Below are positions 19,181-26,320 of a DNA stretch of 49,916 bases, piece by piece. How positions within the stretch are numbered: position 1 is the stretch's first letter; every line of letters starts with the position of its first letter. Origin of the DNA: Christensenellaceae bacterium. Lineage in GTDB: Bacteria; Bacillota; Clostridia; Christensenellales; DTU072. The notes under the pieces are model-generated. The model saw only the letters and a program-made list of their open reading frames with translations. It had not been told where the DNA came from and ran no database searches. Location: positions 1-49,916 of the forward strand of contig JAIRKT010000010.1 in the NCBI GenBank assembly GCA_031259965.1, read 5' to 3'. The position numbers were made by a program, and so were the translations under genes.

Positions 19181-20059
19181 TTAATAAACTGGATATGTTG
19201 GATTAATGTTCTTTGTTATGTCTAGAAAAAATTGCAAGTTCCAGTGTTTTAATTCATTTGAATTAGTGACAAATGGCAGCACATCTTGTTTCGCAAGATC
19301 AATATCAACTGATGTAAAATGTTCGTTTAGTAAATTTATTAGACTAGTGCGAACTAAATCAAAATTGCTATCAATGAAACCAGAATTAACGAGTTTTGCT
19401 TTCAAATAAGGCATATTAACAGCTGAGTTTTGTGAAATATAAAAAATGTAATCATAGAGATCTCTCCCCTTTATGCGATTTTTCCAGGCGCGACAGAGAA
19501 CAGCGTGTAATTTGCCAGCAAATAGCGTTGGCATATCATGGAGTTTAATCTGATAAAATGAAGGAAAAAACTTATTTTTGTTTTCAAATGTTGCAAAACC
19601 AGGAGTATTTAAATCCACATCAATTTTTATTTTTATAACTTCCTCAGGATGCACAGCTTTTAAACTGCGTGTGTTAGGATAGAAGAGTGAAAGATTCTCT
19701 TTTAAATTGCCCGTTAAAAATGCGCTTGCTATAGCTGGGTTAAATGGATTAGTTTTAGGTTCAGCCTTAAAGTTTAAACCTATCGCGCAGAGCTCGTTTT
19801 CTACGAAGGGTAGATAGTGACTTAAGTTAAAATTTAAATCAGCTAAAACAAGTGAGAAGTCCAAATCCTCCGAAAATCGTCTGAGAGCATAGAAAATACG
19901 CAGGGCTGTGCCTCCATGAAAGGCAGCCTTTTTGAAAAAGCGAGCCCTGGACAAGCCACATAATATAACTTCTTGTGTGATTTCTTTTAAGGCATTTTTT
20001 GCATCTTTCAAAGATTCAATTTTATATTTATGAAGCATTTGATCTAAAAGAGTTTGCAA
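19181..20059 (-). CDS. abiEii: AbiEii-type toxin, nucleotidyltransferase
   Basis: The 292-residue protein has the AbiEii/DUF1814 nucleotidyltransferase core 'FHGGTALRIFYALRRFSEDLDFSL' (about residues 48-71), with the G-G-T-A-L-R and S-x-D-L-D-F elements that bind the metal and nucleotide. 'LFAGKLHAVLCRAWKNRIKGRDLYDYIFY' is the second conserved block. AbiEii toxins arrest growth, and related MenT enzymes add nucleotides to tRNA. Its start overlaps the AbiEi antitoxin gene by 16 bases, the usual antitoxin-first order. The system often serves in abortive phage defence or element maintenance. Confidence 0.9.
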   Translation of the reverse strand: MQTLLDQMLHKYKIESLKDAKNALKEITQEVILCGLSRARFFKKAAFHGGTALRIFYALRRFSEDLDFSLVLADLNFNLSHYLPFVENELCAIGLNFKAEPKTNPFNPAIASAFLTGNLKENLSLFYPNTRSLKAVHPEEVIKIKIDVDLNTPGFATFENKNKFFPSFYQIKLHDMPTLFAGKLHAVLCRAWKNRIKGRDLYDYIFYISQNSAVNMPYLKAKLVNSGFIDSNFDLVRTSLINLLNEHFTSVDIDLAKQDVLPFVTNSNELKHWNLQFFLDITKNINPTYPVY

Positions 20060-20655
20060 ATAGCACCTCCGTCTTCGACAAATTTCGTGAGAAGTTTAAG
20101 TGATGTTGAATTGTAAAGTGGTGCAAATTTGCGGATATCCGCAAATTTGAGTTTTTTGAATTCATCTAAATCGATTCTTAAATCATCAAACAACATTTCT
20201 CGTAAATCTCTTAACGATCTAACAGGCGAGAGCGAATATAATTTATCACATAGTGCCTTTTCAGGCGATGCTATTTGGTATGAATAATCGTGACTTTCGG
20301 CTAATCGAATTTCAACACCAATATTGTATACAGAGGATGGGACATCTCTGTATGTGAAAGTTCCAAAAGCATTGGTATATAGTTTTGTTTTGTTTTTTAA
20401 AAAAGTAGCAGATGTATAGGTATTATAGACAGTCTCAGGAATCATCGAATATGTATATAGAGCATAGTCAAAAGAAAGATAGGAAGGGCCATAAATCAGT
20501 CCCGCTAAATATTCACCAGCTATTTGTGAGTCACTCTCATAAAGACCTCTCCTTATTTGGATTAGTCGTCTAGACTGAACATCACGTCTGATTTTGCCTT
20601 TCACATCTGTGAAATTATGATATTTTAGAATTAAATCGTCAAATGTAAAAACCAT
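20044..20655 (-). CDS. abiEi: AbiEi-type antitoxin / transcriptional regulator
   Basis: The 203-residue protein has an N-terminal winged-helix-like region ('RDVQSRRLIQIRRGLYES', about residues 27-44) and a C-terminal AbiEi domain ('SFDYALYTYSMIPETVYNTYTSAT', 'YQIASPEKALCDKLY'). AbiEi antitoxins neutralise AbiEii without stable protein binding (type IV) and repress their own promoter through the N-terminal domain. It precedes and overlaps abiEii. A consensus promoter lies 18 bases upstream, leaving a short 5' UTR with a weak ribosome binding site (AGGT). Confidence 0.9.
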   Translation of the reverse strand: MVFTFDDLILKYHNFTDVKGKIRRDVQSRRLIQIRRGLYESDSQIAGEYLAGLIYGPSYLSFDYALYTYSMIPETVYNTYTSATFLKNKTKLYTNAFGTFTYRDVPSSVYNIGVEIRLAESHDYSYQIASPEKALCDKLYSLSPVRSLRDLREMLFDDLRIDLDEFKKLKFADIRKFAPLYNSTSLKLLTKFVEDGGAICKLF

Positions 20656-20672
20656 AGTTTACCTATTACTTA

Positions 20673-20701
20673 ATTATATCAAACCGCACACAAAAAATCA
20701 A
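20673..20701 (-). promoter_or_regulatory. Promoter of the abiE operon
   Basis: On the minus strand TTGATT and TATAAT are separated by 17 bases. The -10 ends about 17 bases before the abiEi ATG, so AbiEi binding near here would autoregulate the pair. Confidence 0.8.
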
Positions 20702-21090
20702 CAAGTTTGAAAAATGTAAAAGGTTTATACTAAAAAATTACAAATTATAATGATTATTAGTGCCAGTTGGTTTTAATTTAAAAAACCATCTGGATAAAAT
20801 CAACAAATATTTTCAATAATTAAATTATGAAAGTTGAATTTGGAATTTGTTTGTGAGTTTATTTTATTTAAAAAAACACACTATTGGATGAAATATGCAA
20901 ATTTTCACAAGAAGTCAAATTTTAAATTCCGAAGTTAAACCAAACCGGTGCTAAAATCAAAAACGCGTAGAGAATCTGAAGCATAAATATTTTTTGTAAA
21001 ATTTTTCAAATTTTAGGGCTTTATCATTCTTAGTTTTATGCTTGTTTGTTGAGTTTTATTCGTTTTATATTATTTTTATTGATTTATACC
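20702..21090. other. Non-coding gap between abiE and the AlbA_2 cassette
   Basis: The gap is AT-rich with no credible gene or tRNA. It holds one strong hairpin (20763-20793) and otherwise low-complexity A/T runs. It ends at the left 19-bp direct repeat. Confidence 0.6.
20763..20793. repeat. Intergenic 12-bp stem hairpin
   Basis: CCAGTTGGTTTT is followed by a 7-base loop and AAAACCATCTGG, making 11 of 12 pairs. No U-tract follows on either strand, so it is not a standard terminator. It sits between the divergent abiE promoter and the AlbA_2 cassette. Confidence 0.6.
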
Positions 21091-21109
21091 TTACTATGAG
21101 AATTAACTC
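21091..21109 (+). repeat. Left copy of 19-bp direct repeat flanking the AlbA_2 gene
   Basis: TTACTATGAGAATTAACTC is repeated exactly at 22682-22700, with nothing similar outside the 19 bases. The pair brackets the AlbA_2 gene, its promoter and its terminator, as expected for a target or attachment-site duplication. Confidence 0.75.
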
Positions 21110-21161
21110 AAGAAAAATATGCCGTGGTAAGCTGTTATTGTTTATCTTTAATAATAAATTA

Positions 21162-21170
21162 TGGTATAAT
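21162..21170 (+). promoter_or_regulatory. Extended -10 promoter of the AlbA_2 gene
   Basis: TGGTATAAT is a TGn-extended consensus -10 only six bases before the ATG at 21177. The -35 is weak. If used, the message would be leaderless. Confidence 0.5.
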
Positions 21171-21176
21171 AAGGTT

Positions 21177-22529
21177 ATGGAAAATCAAAACTTGGAATGG
21201 AAAGAAGTTTGGAAAGACGACTGCCTTAAAACGCTTTGTGCATTTGCCAATACTGACGGCGGAACAATGGAAATTGGTCGTAATGACAAAGGCGTTGTTG
21301 TTGGAGTTAAGGCCGCAAAGAAATTATTGGAAGATTTGCCAAATAAAATAGCCCAAACACTCGGCGTTATAGCCAAAATTAAATTGCAAAAAGACATTAT
21401 TTCAATCCATGTGCCTGCTTATACCAACGCAATCTCTTATCACGGGAAGTTTTATAAACGGGTTGGTTCTACCACACAGGAAATTATCGCATTGACATTA
21501 ACAGAATTTATTTTGAAGAAGCAAGGCAGAACTTGGGACACTTTAACCGAAGATACAGCCACCATAGAGAACCTTGATATTGTTGCGATAGAAGTGTTTA
21601 AAAAAAAGGCACAAAAGGCAAGACGTTTGCCGCCCGATGACATTTTGTTGTCTACCCCGAAATTGCTGGATAAATTGTTACTCTTTGACAAAAACAAAAA
21701 ACTTGTAAATGCTGGACTTTTATTGTTTGGCGAAAACCCCGAAAGATACGCCATTGGTGCATTCGTAAAAGTTGGGGAATTTGCTGAACACGAAAATTTA
21801 TTATTTCAAGACGAATTTCACGGGGCTTTAATTAGATTGCCCGATGAAATATCAAAAACGATTTACCATAAATATTTTAAGGTTCTCGTTTCGTATGAAG
21901 GCATTATGAGAGTTGAAACAGAAGCTGTTCCACAAGAAGCATTAAGGGAAGCAATATTAAATGCCATTATTCACAACGATTATAAAACGGGCATTCCAAT
22001 TCAAATTAAAATTTATGAAGACAAAATCATAATCTACAATTGCGGAAAACTGCCTGATGATTGGACAATAGACACACTTCTATCTGCTCATAAATCACAT
22101 CCAAGAAATCCGCTTATTGCAAATACATTTTTTCGTGCGGGTTTCATTGAAAGTTGGGGTCGTGGTATAGAACGAATGAACGAAATTTGCGATAACGAAA
22201 ATTCCCCACGCCCAAGATTTGAGGTTCACGGCAATGACTTTGCGATTATATTTAACTTTTGTGATAAATATATCCAATTATTGTCACAGGGCGAGCCAAT
22301 AAACGCTACTGTAAACACTACTGTAAACACTACTGTAAAACTAACAAAAACTCAAAAACAAATACTTAATTCAATATCTCAAAACAATGCAATTACAACA
22401 GCAGAATTATCGAGCCAATTATCTTTGCATATTGTTTCAATAAAAACTGCAATAAAAAAGCTACAAGAGTTAGGGCAAGTCAAACGCATTGGAAGTGATA
22501 AGACAGGGCATTGGGAAATTGTAAAATAA
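21177..22529 (+). CDS. AlbA_2 (Schlafen-like) / RecG-like ATPase-domain regulatory protein
   Basis: I start at ATG 21177 (MENQNLEWKE), because this is the usual N terminus of the AlbA_2 family; the 45 residues added by the ORF track are not family-like. The protein has 450 residues. The AlbA_2 domain ('EWKEVWKDDCLKTLCAFANTDGGTMEIG', residues about 7-34) is followed by the C-terminal HATPase_c_4-type region with 'AVPQEALREAILNAIIHNDY' and 'PRNPLIANTFFRAGFIESWGRGIERM'. A Thr/Val/Asn repeat linker precedes a winged-helix end ('TAELSSQLSLHIVSIKTAIKKLQELG'). Such proteins are putative transcriptional regulators or defence factors; the exact role is unknown. Base and codon use look richer in GC than neighbours, and direct repeats flank it, suggesting transfer. 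Confidence 0.88.
   Translation: MENQNLEWKEVWKDDCLKTLCAFANTDGGTMEIGRNDKGVVVGVKAAKKLLEDLPNKIAQTLGVIAKIKLQKDIISIHVPAYTNAISYHGKFYKRVGSTTQEIIALTLTEFILKKQGRTWDTLTEDTATIENLDIVAIEVFKKKAQKARRLPPDDILLSTPKLLDKLLLFDKNKKLVNAGLLLFGENPERYAIGAFVKVGEFAEHENLLFQDEFHGALIRLPDEISKTIYHKYFKVLVSYEGIMRVETEAVPQEALREAILNAIIHNDYKTGIPIQIKIYEDKIIIYNCGKLPDDWTIDTLLSAHKSHPRNPLIANTFFRAGFIESWGRGIERMNEICDNENSPRPRFEVHGNDFAIIFNFCDKYIQLLSQGEPINATVNTTVNTTVKLTKTQKQILNSISQNNAITTAELSSQLSLHIVSIKTAIKKLQELGQVKRIGSDKTGHWEIVK
22308..22341 (+). repeat. 12-bp in-frame tandem repeat in the AlbA_2 gene
   Basis: ACTGTAAACACT occurs about 2.8 times in a row and encodes the linker 'ATVNTTVNTTVK' between the ATPase-like part and the winged helix. 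In-frame units allow copy-number change without breaking the gene. Confidence 0.85.
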
Positions 22530-22541
22530 TTTCCGTTGTTT

Positions 22542-22568
22542 TTCGGGTGGTTTAATACCCGAATTTTT
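22542..22568 (+). terminator. Terminator of the AlbA_2 gene
   Basis: TTCGGGT pairs with ACCCGAA around an 8-base loop and is followed by TTTTT, starting 12 bases after the stop codon. Confidence 0.85.
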
Positions 22569-22586
22569 ACAACATTGCGAATATAT

Positions 22587-22639
22587 CCCAAGTTTACCAC
22601 TTGTTTTGAGAACTGTATAATTATAGTACCCAAATTTTT
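22587..22639. repeat. 53-bp dispersed repeat, copy A
   Basis: This stretch matches 35446-35498 at 48 of 53 positions in the same orientation. It contains a small hairpin CAAGT/ACTTG that both copies keep. It lies just inside the right direct repeat of the AlbA_2 cassette. Confidence 0.75.
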
Positions 22640-22681
22640 CATTTCCACACGTAAGATCCACATGAGGGGCTGAAACGGACG

Positions 22682-22700
22682 TTACTATGAGAATTAACTC
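22682..22700 (+). repeat. Right copy of 19-bp direct repeat
   Basis: Exact copy of 21091-21109, 1591 bases away. The 11-mer AATTAACTCTT, which begins in this copy (22692-22702), recurs 25 bases later at 22717-22727, overlapping a -35 box. Confidence 0.75.
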
Positions 22701-22725
22701 TTAGAGATTGTTAGATAATTAACTC

Positions 22726-22754
22726 TTGATTGTTTTGCTTCTCTGTGTTATAAT
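22726..22754 (+). promoter_or_regulatory. Promoter upstream of the hydrolase gene
   Basis: TTGATT and TATAAT are separated by 17 bases. The start of transcription would be near 22761, leaving a leader of about 310 bases before the hydrolase GTG. Two AATTAACTCTT repeats precede or touch the -35 and could be operator sites. Confidence 0.75.
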
Positions 22755-22760
22755 TATCAT

Positions 22761-23071
22761 GTATAATTTTAATACTATAAATTGATATATTAAAACATTC
22801 TGCAACCTGTGGTTTTTATCTTTTATGTGACGTGACGTTTGCTAGCTAATTTCAAAACAAGTTTCTTTTGTCACTCACTATCACTCTTCAGTCGCATGCT
22901 AGGCAGATGTGGGTTCGTCAGTTTCTTTATAAACAAGCCTTAAGAAGTTTGAGATAAATTAAAAGAAAAACAACCACAAAAATAGATTTTTGATATACAT
23001 GCCAGTATGCAATTGACAATATTAAAAAAGTTGCAAATAACGAGATTACTTAAGGAGAATAATATAGGCTA
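22761..23071 (+). other. Long 5' leader of the hydrolase gene
   Basis: About 310 bases with no ORF, tRNA or recognisable riboswitch. It includes locally GC-richer segments (GTGACGTGACGTTTGC, AGGCAGATGTGGGTTCG) unlike the AT-rich flanks. An AGGAG lies near 23053, 14 bases before the GTG. Confidence 0.4.
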
Positions 23072-23998
23072 GTGAAAACATTTTTTATGGACACATTTGA
23101 CAGGAAGAAAATACACGTTTGTGTATGGGATGATGTTTCTGTCATAAAAGGATGCGTGGTGATTAGTCATGGTATGGCTGAACATGTTGAAAGATATAAC
23201 GATTTTGCGCTATTTTTAAACGATAAAGGATATGTTGTAGTAGGTGATGATCATCGTGGCCATAAACATAATTCTGCGGGCGCAAAGGGAATGGTCGAGG
23301 GGGATTCTTTCTTCCAGACTGTCCGCGACATGAAGGATGTAGTTGATATGTCCAAGCAAAAGTATTCTCAAAATGTCGTTTTACTAGGGCATAGTTATGG
23401 TAGTTTCTTGAGCCAAAGGTTTATAGAACTCTATTCTCAAGACATAAATGGTTGTATTTTGTCTGGTACTGCATATATGATTTCGCCATTAATATCTTTT
23501 GGAAAAAAGGTAGCTAACTTTCAAAACGTTCTTTTTGGTCCTGATAAAATTGCATATTTTATAAACACCTTAAGTTTTGGTTCGTATAACAAGCAATTTA
23601 AGAGTGAGGGTTTAGAATTTGCATGGTTATCTAGAGACAAGAATCAAGTTTTGAAATATATAGATGATGAATATTGTGGTTATGAGATGTCACTAGGTTT
23701 TTACAAGTCTTTTTTTAAAGGACTTTTAGCAACTCACGCAAAAGAAAGGACAGGCGTTCGTAAGGATTTGCCTATTTTGATTGCAGTTGGCGGTGATGAT
23801 CCAGTTTCAAACAAAGCATCACTCGCATATAAACTAGAGGATCAATACAAAAAAGTTAACAAATTAAATAAAGTAGAAATCAAAGTTTATGATGGTGCAC
23901 GTCATGAAATTTTAAATGAAACAAACAGAGATGAAGTTTATGCAGATTTTCTGACATTTATAGAAAAATGCACACAAGGCTTTCAAACATCAGTTTAG
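23072..23998 (+). CDS. Alpha/beta hydrolase, monoacylglycerol lipase / lysophospholipase type
   Basis: A 308-residue Hydrolase_4-family protein. 'VVISHGMAEHVERYNDFALFL' forms the oxyanion-hole region (HGMAEH is typical of lysophospholipase L2/MGL). 'VVLLGHSYGS' holds the nucleophile Ser in GxSxG (near residue 111). 'ILIAVGGDDPVSN' supplies the Asp, and 'YDGARHEILNE' the His. 'DHRGHKHN' is the conserved DxRGHG-like segment. It likely cleaves mono- or lysoglycerolipids in the cytoplasm; no signal peptide is present. The start is a GTG, the first possible codon after an in-frame stop, with an AGGAG at a rather long distance. It stands alone, downstream of the AlbA_2 cassette. Confidence 0.9.
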   Translation: MKTFFMDTFDRKKIHVCVWDDVSVIKGCVVISHGMAEHVERYNDFALFLNDKGYVVVGDDHRGHKHNSAGAKGMVEGDSFFQTVRDMKDVVDMSKQKYSQNVVLLGHSYGSFLSQRFIELYSQDINGCILSGTAYMISPLISFGKKVANFQNVLFGPDKIAYFINTLSFGSYNKQFKSEGLEFAWLSRDKNQVLKYIDDEYCGYEMSLGFYKSFFKGLLATHAKERTGVRKDLPILIAVGGDDPVSNKASLAYKLEDQYKKVNKLNKVEIKVYDGARHEILNETNRDEVYADFLTFIEKCTQGFQTSV

Positions 23999-24074
23999 AT
24001 TTATTAAGCTTTTACCTTGAGGTTTGTGTAAAAATATATGAAAGAAATATGATGCTATCTAAAGCATAATTAGT

Positions 24075-24102
24075 TTGTATTAAACTGACGAGATTGTATA
24101 AT
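24075..24102 (+). promoter_or_regulatory. Promoter of the GLUG lipoprotein gene
   Basis: TTGTAT and TATAAT are spaced by 16 bases, 51 bases before the ATG. Confidence 0.6.
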
Positions 24103-24153
24103 TTAATTTTACAAACAAAGTGATGATTTGTATAACTAAAAATGGAGCGTTAA

Positions 24154-25791
24154 ATGAAATTAAACGTAAAAAAAAGAAAAATTAATATACTTTTGTTGCT
24201 TTCATTGTTTATACTAGTGATGGTAATGGCTTTGTCCGCATGCAATGATAAAGAGTCAACACATAAAGGAAGAATAGAGATAAACATCAATAATTTAGAT
24301 GATCTAAAAGCAATAAATGACAAATTGGGAAGTGACTACAATGAGGCACTCTTCAGACTAAACAATGATATTATAGTAGATATTGCAGATTCATGGCAAC
24401 CTATAGGTTACGATATTGATAATTCATTTAGAGGTACATTTGATGGAAGAGGATCCGATGGCGCAAATCATAAGATAACCATAATAGCAGAAGCAGGGGT
24501 GCAGAGTAACTATAACCACTTTGGTTTGTTTGGTTATTTGTATGGTTCAACTATAAAAAATCTATCGTTAGATATAAATTATACAATTGAAACATTTAAT
24601 GAAATAACATACGTAGGTGGTCTTGCTGGATATGCGTTTGGAAGAGTAACACTCGAAAACATTGAAGCAACAGGATTATTAGAACCAATTCCAGCGCGGC
24701 AGTTAACTCCATCTGGTGGAGGACTAGTTATAGACAAGCAAGTGTTTGTTGGAGGCCTTATTGGATATGGTATAGGCGAGTTTTCAATCAAAGATATAGA
24801 TTCAACCATAGATATAGAAGTAAAAGAAGAATATGTTAATACTCCTGAGTATTCACAAAACAACTCATTTGAAAAGGCATATGTAGGTGGAATAGTGGCT
24901 TACTTGAGAACCCCAGACATATCCACCACTAATGCTGTCCGAAATAGAATTGAAGATATAAAGGTGAATTCAAATATAGAAGCCGAAGCACTTAATGTTT
25001 ATGCGGGTGGTGTGGTTGGAGTTGTCTACAATTCTGATATTTTGACATTAGATATAGCGGAGGGCGGCAATAATATACTCAGGGCAAAAGGTGATAATCA
25101 TACCTATGTAGGCGGAGGATTTGGTCTAATCGATAATTGTACAGTAACCAGACTGTATACAAAATTAACGATCAAAATAGAGTCAGTGGGTGGGACAAAT
25201 TCATCAAGAAGTTTTGGTGGTGTAGCAGGATATATTACCAACCAGACACTATTAAAAGATGTGGAATTTAATGCAGATATTCACACCGAAGTTAGTGCTG
25301 ATTCACAAGCATATGGAGGTGGTATCGCAGGCACCCTTAGCAATTCAACAATTAAAGCCACCAAAGTGGGTTTAGATGGGGATTATGGTTTTATAATAAA
25401 CAACATGAAAGGCACAGCTGATGATTACTATTCTTTTTTTATAGAGGGATCGCGCAAAAGTTATATGTTAACCAATTATGCAGGGTTAGCGGGGCGTATT
25501 CATGGTAAATCTGTCATAGATGTTGTTACTGTTAATTTCCGTGCATATCAAGGTATAGTAGTCGAAATCTCATCATCTATCGATGTTGAAAAAGATGATA
25601 ATGATGATCCGATAAATGTTACAACAAAAGATACGCCTACTATAACTGACGCGAAATATTATGTTGATAAAATTGTAGCTAAAGTATACGAAGATAAAAC
25701 AGCGGAGTCTGAACGCGTTGAAAAGTATATATGGAACAAAATTGGTACAGAAATAGAAGAAGAATCTGGTGAGGAACCCGGAGAAGATTAG
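24154..25791 (+). CDS. Surface lipoprotein with GLUG-type repeats
   Basis: The 545-residue protein has a basic N terminus, a hydrophobic segment (residues 12-28) and a lipobox 'ALSAC', so it should be exported, lipidated at Cys30 and displayed on the outer membrane face. At least seven repeats carry a G-G-x-x-G core ('YVGGLAGYAFG', 'FVGGLIGYGIG', 'YVGGIVAYL', 'YAGGVVGVVYN', 'YVGGGFGLIDN', 'FGGVAGYITN', 'YGGGIAGTLSN'), the GLUG pattern of beta-helical surface and adhesin-like proteins. The C terminus ends in an acidic Glu/Gly-rich tail. GGAG lies just before the ATG. A role in adhesion or cell-wall interaction is inferred from the fold only. Confidence 0.85.
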   Translation: MKLNVKKRKINILLLLSLFILVMVMALSACNDKESTHKGRIEININNLDDLKAINDKLGSDYNEALFRLNNDIIVDIADSWQPIGYDIDNSFRGTFDGRGSDGANHKITIIAEAGVQSNYNHFGLFGYLYGSTIKNLSLDINYTIETFNEITYVGGLAGYAFGRVTLENIEATGLLEPIPARQLTPSGGGLVIDKQVFVGGLIGYGIGEFSIKDIDSTIDIEVKEEYVNTPEYSQNNSFEKAYVGGIVAYLRTPDISTTNAVRNRIEDIKVNSNIEAEALNVYAGGVVGVVYNSDILTLDIAEGGNNILRAKGDNHTYVGGGFGLIDNCTVTRLYTKLTIKIESVGGTNSSRSFGGVAGYITNQTLLKDVEFNADIHTEVSADSQAYGGGIAGTLSNSTIKATKVGLDGDYGFIINNMKGTADDYYSFFIEGSRKSYMLTNYAGLAGRIHGKSVIDVVTVNFRAYQGIVVEISSSIDVEKDDNDDPINVTTKDTPTITDAKYYVDKIVAKVYEDKTAESERVEKYIWNKIGTEIEEESGEEPGED

Positions 25792-26100
25792 TAAGCAAAT
25801 TGTTCTTCGCATGCTAACTAAAGCACTTCGATTTATGCCACGCAAGAATTATCATTAGATTAAGACTCACTGTTTCTTTGTGTGATAATTGTGTCTAAAA
25901 TAGTTTTATAACTATCCTTCTTTAATTATGCAACGAGGGTTAGAGAATTTATTAAGTAGTGGTATTCTGTATAGTTTACGTCTTTTGAAATAAAGTCATG
26001 CAAAACTTTAGCGTCCAAATGATGCTATATAGATTTGATCTTCATAGCAAAACCTGAGAGGCAATACTATGGCTTTGTAAAATCTATTAACATTCATTAA

Positions 26101-26129
26101 TTGACACTGAAAAATAATTAATGTATAAT
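26101..26129 (+). promoter_or_regulatory. Consensus promoter of thrS
   Basis: TTGACA, a 17-base spacer and TATAAT: a perfect sigma-A match, about 190 bases before the thrS ATG. Confidence 0.9.
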
Positions 26130-26200
26130 AAACGTACTAAAATTTCAGAAAGTATTTATAATTCTATAACGGCATTTGTAAATACAAAAAATTTCTAAGA

Positions 26201-26237
26201 ATCTTATTTCAAAAAAAAATCTTATTTCAAAAAAAAA
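26201..26237 (+). repeat. 18-bp tandem repeat in the thrS leader
   Basis: ATCTTATTTCAAAAAAAA occurs twice head to tail, each with an A9 run. It lies in the untranslated leader. Confidence 0.85.
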
Positions 26238-26320
26238 TCGTGAATTATGAATTAATCCATAGTTCACACAAAAATTTTAAAAATTCCTAAATTCCAAAAA
26301 AACATCACAGAGAGAAAAAG

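Larger units (their letters stand above)
25792..26320 (+). other. Gap before thrS with long AT-rich leader
   Basis: A consensus promoter begins at 26101; the 310 bases before it show no gene. The roughly 185-base leader lacks a T-box (no AGGGTGGNACCGCG core or terminator) and has an 18-bp tandem repeat. Confidence 0.6.

Noticed and set aside
22379-22663. 94-codon minus-strand ORF over the end of the AlbA_2 gene
   Set aside because: It runs through the terminator and dispersed repeat A, and is best explained as chance.
25573-25845. 90-codon minus-strand ORF rich in Ile/Phe
   Set aside because: It is a shadow of the acidic C terminus of the GLUG lipoprotein gene.
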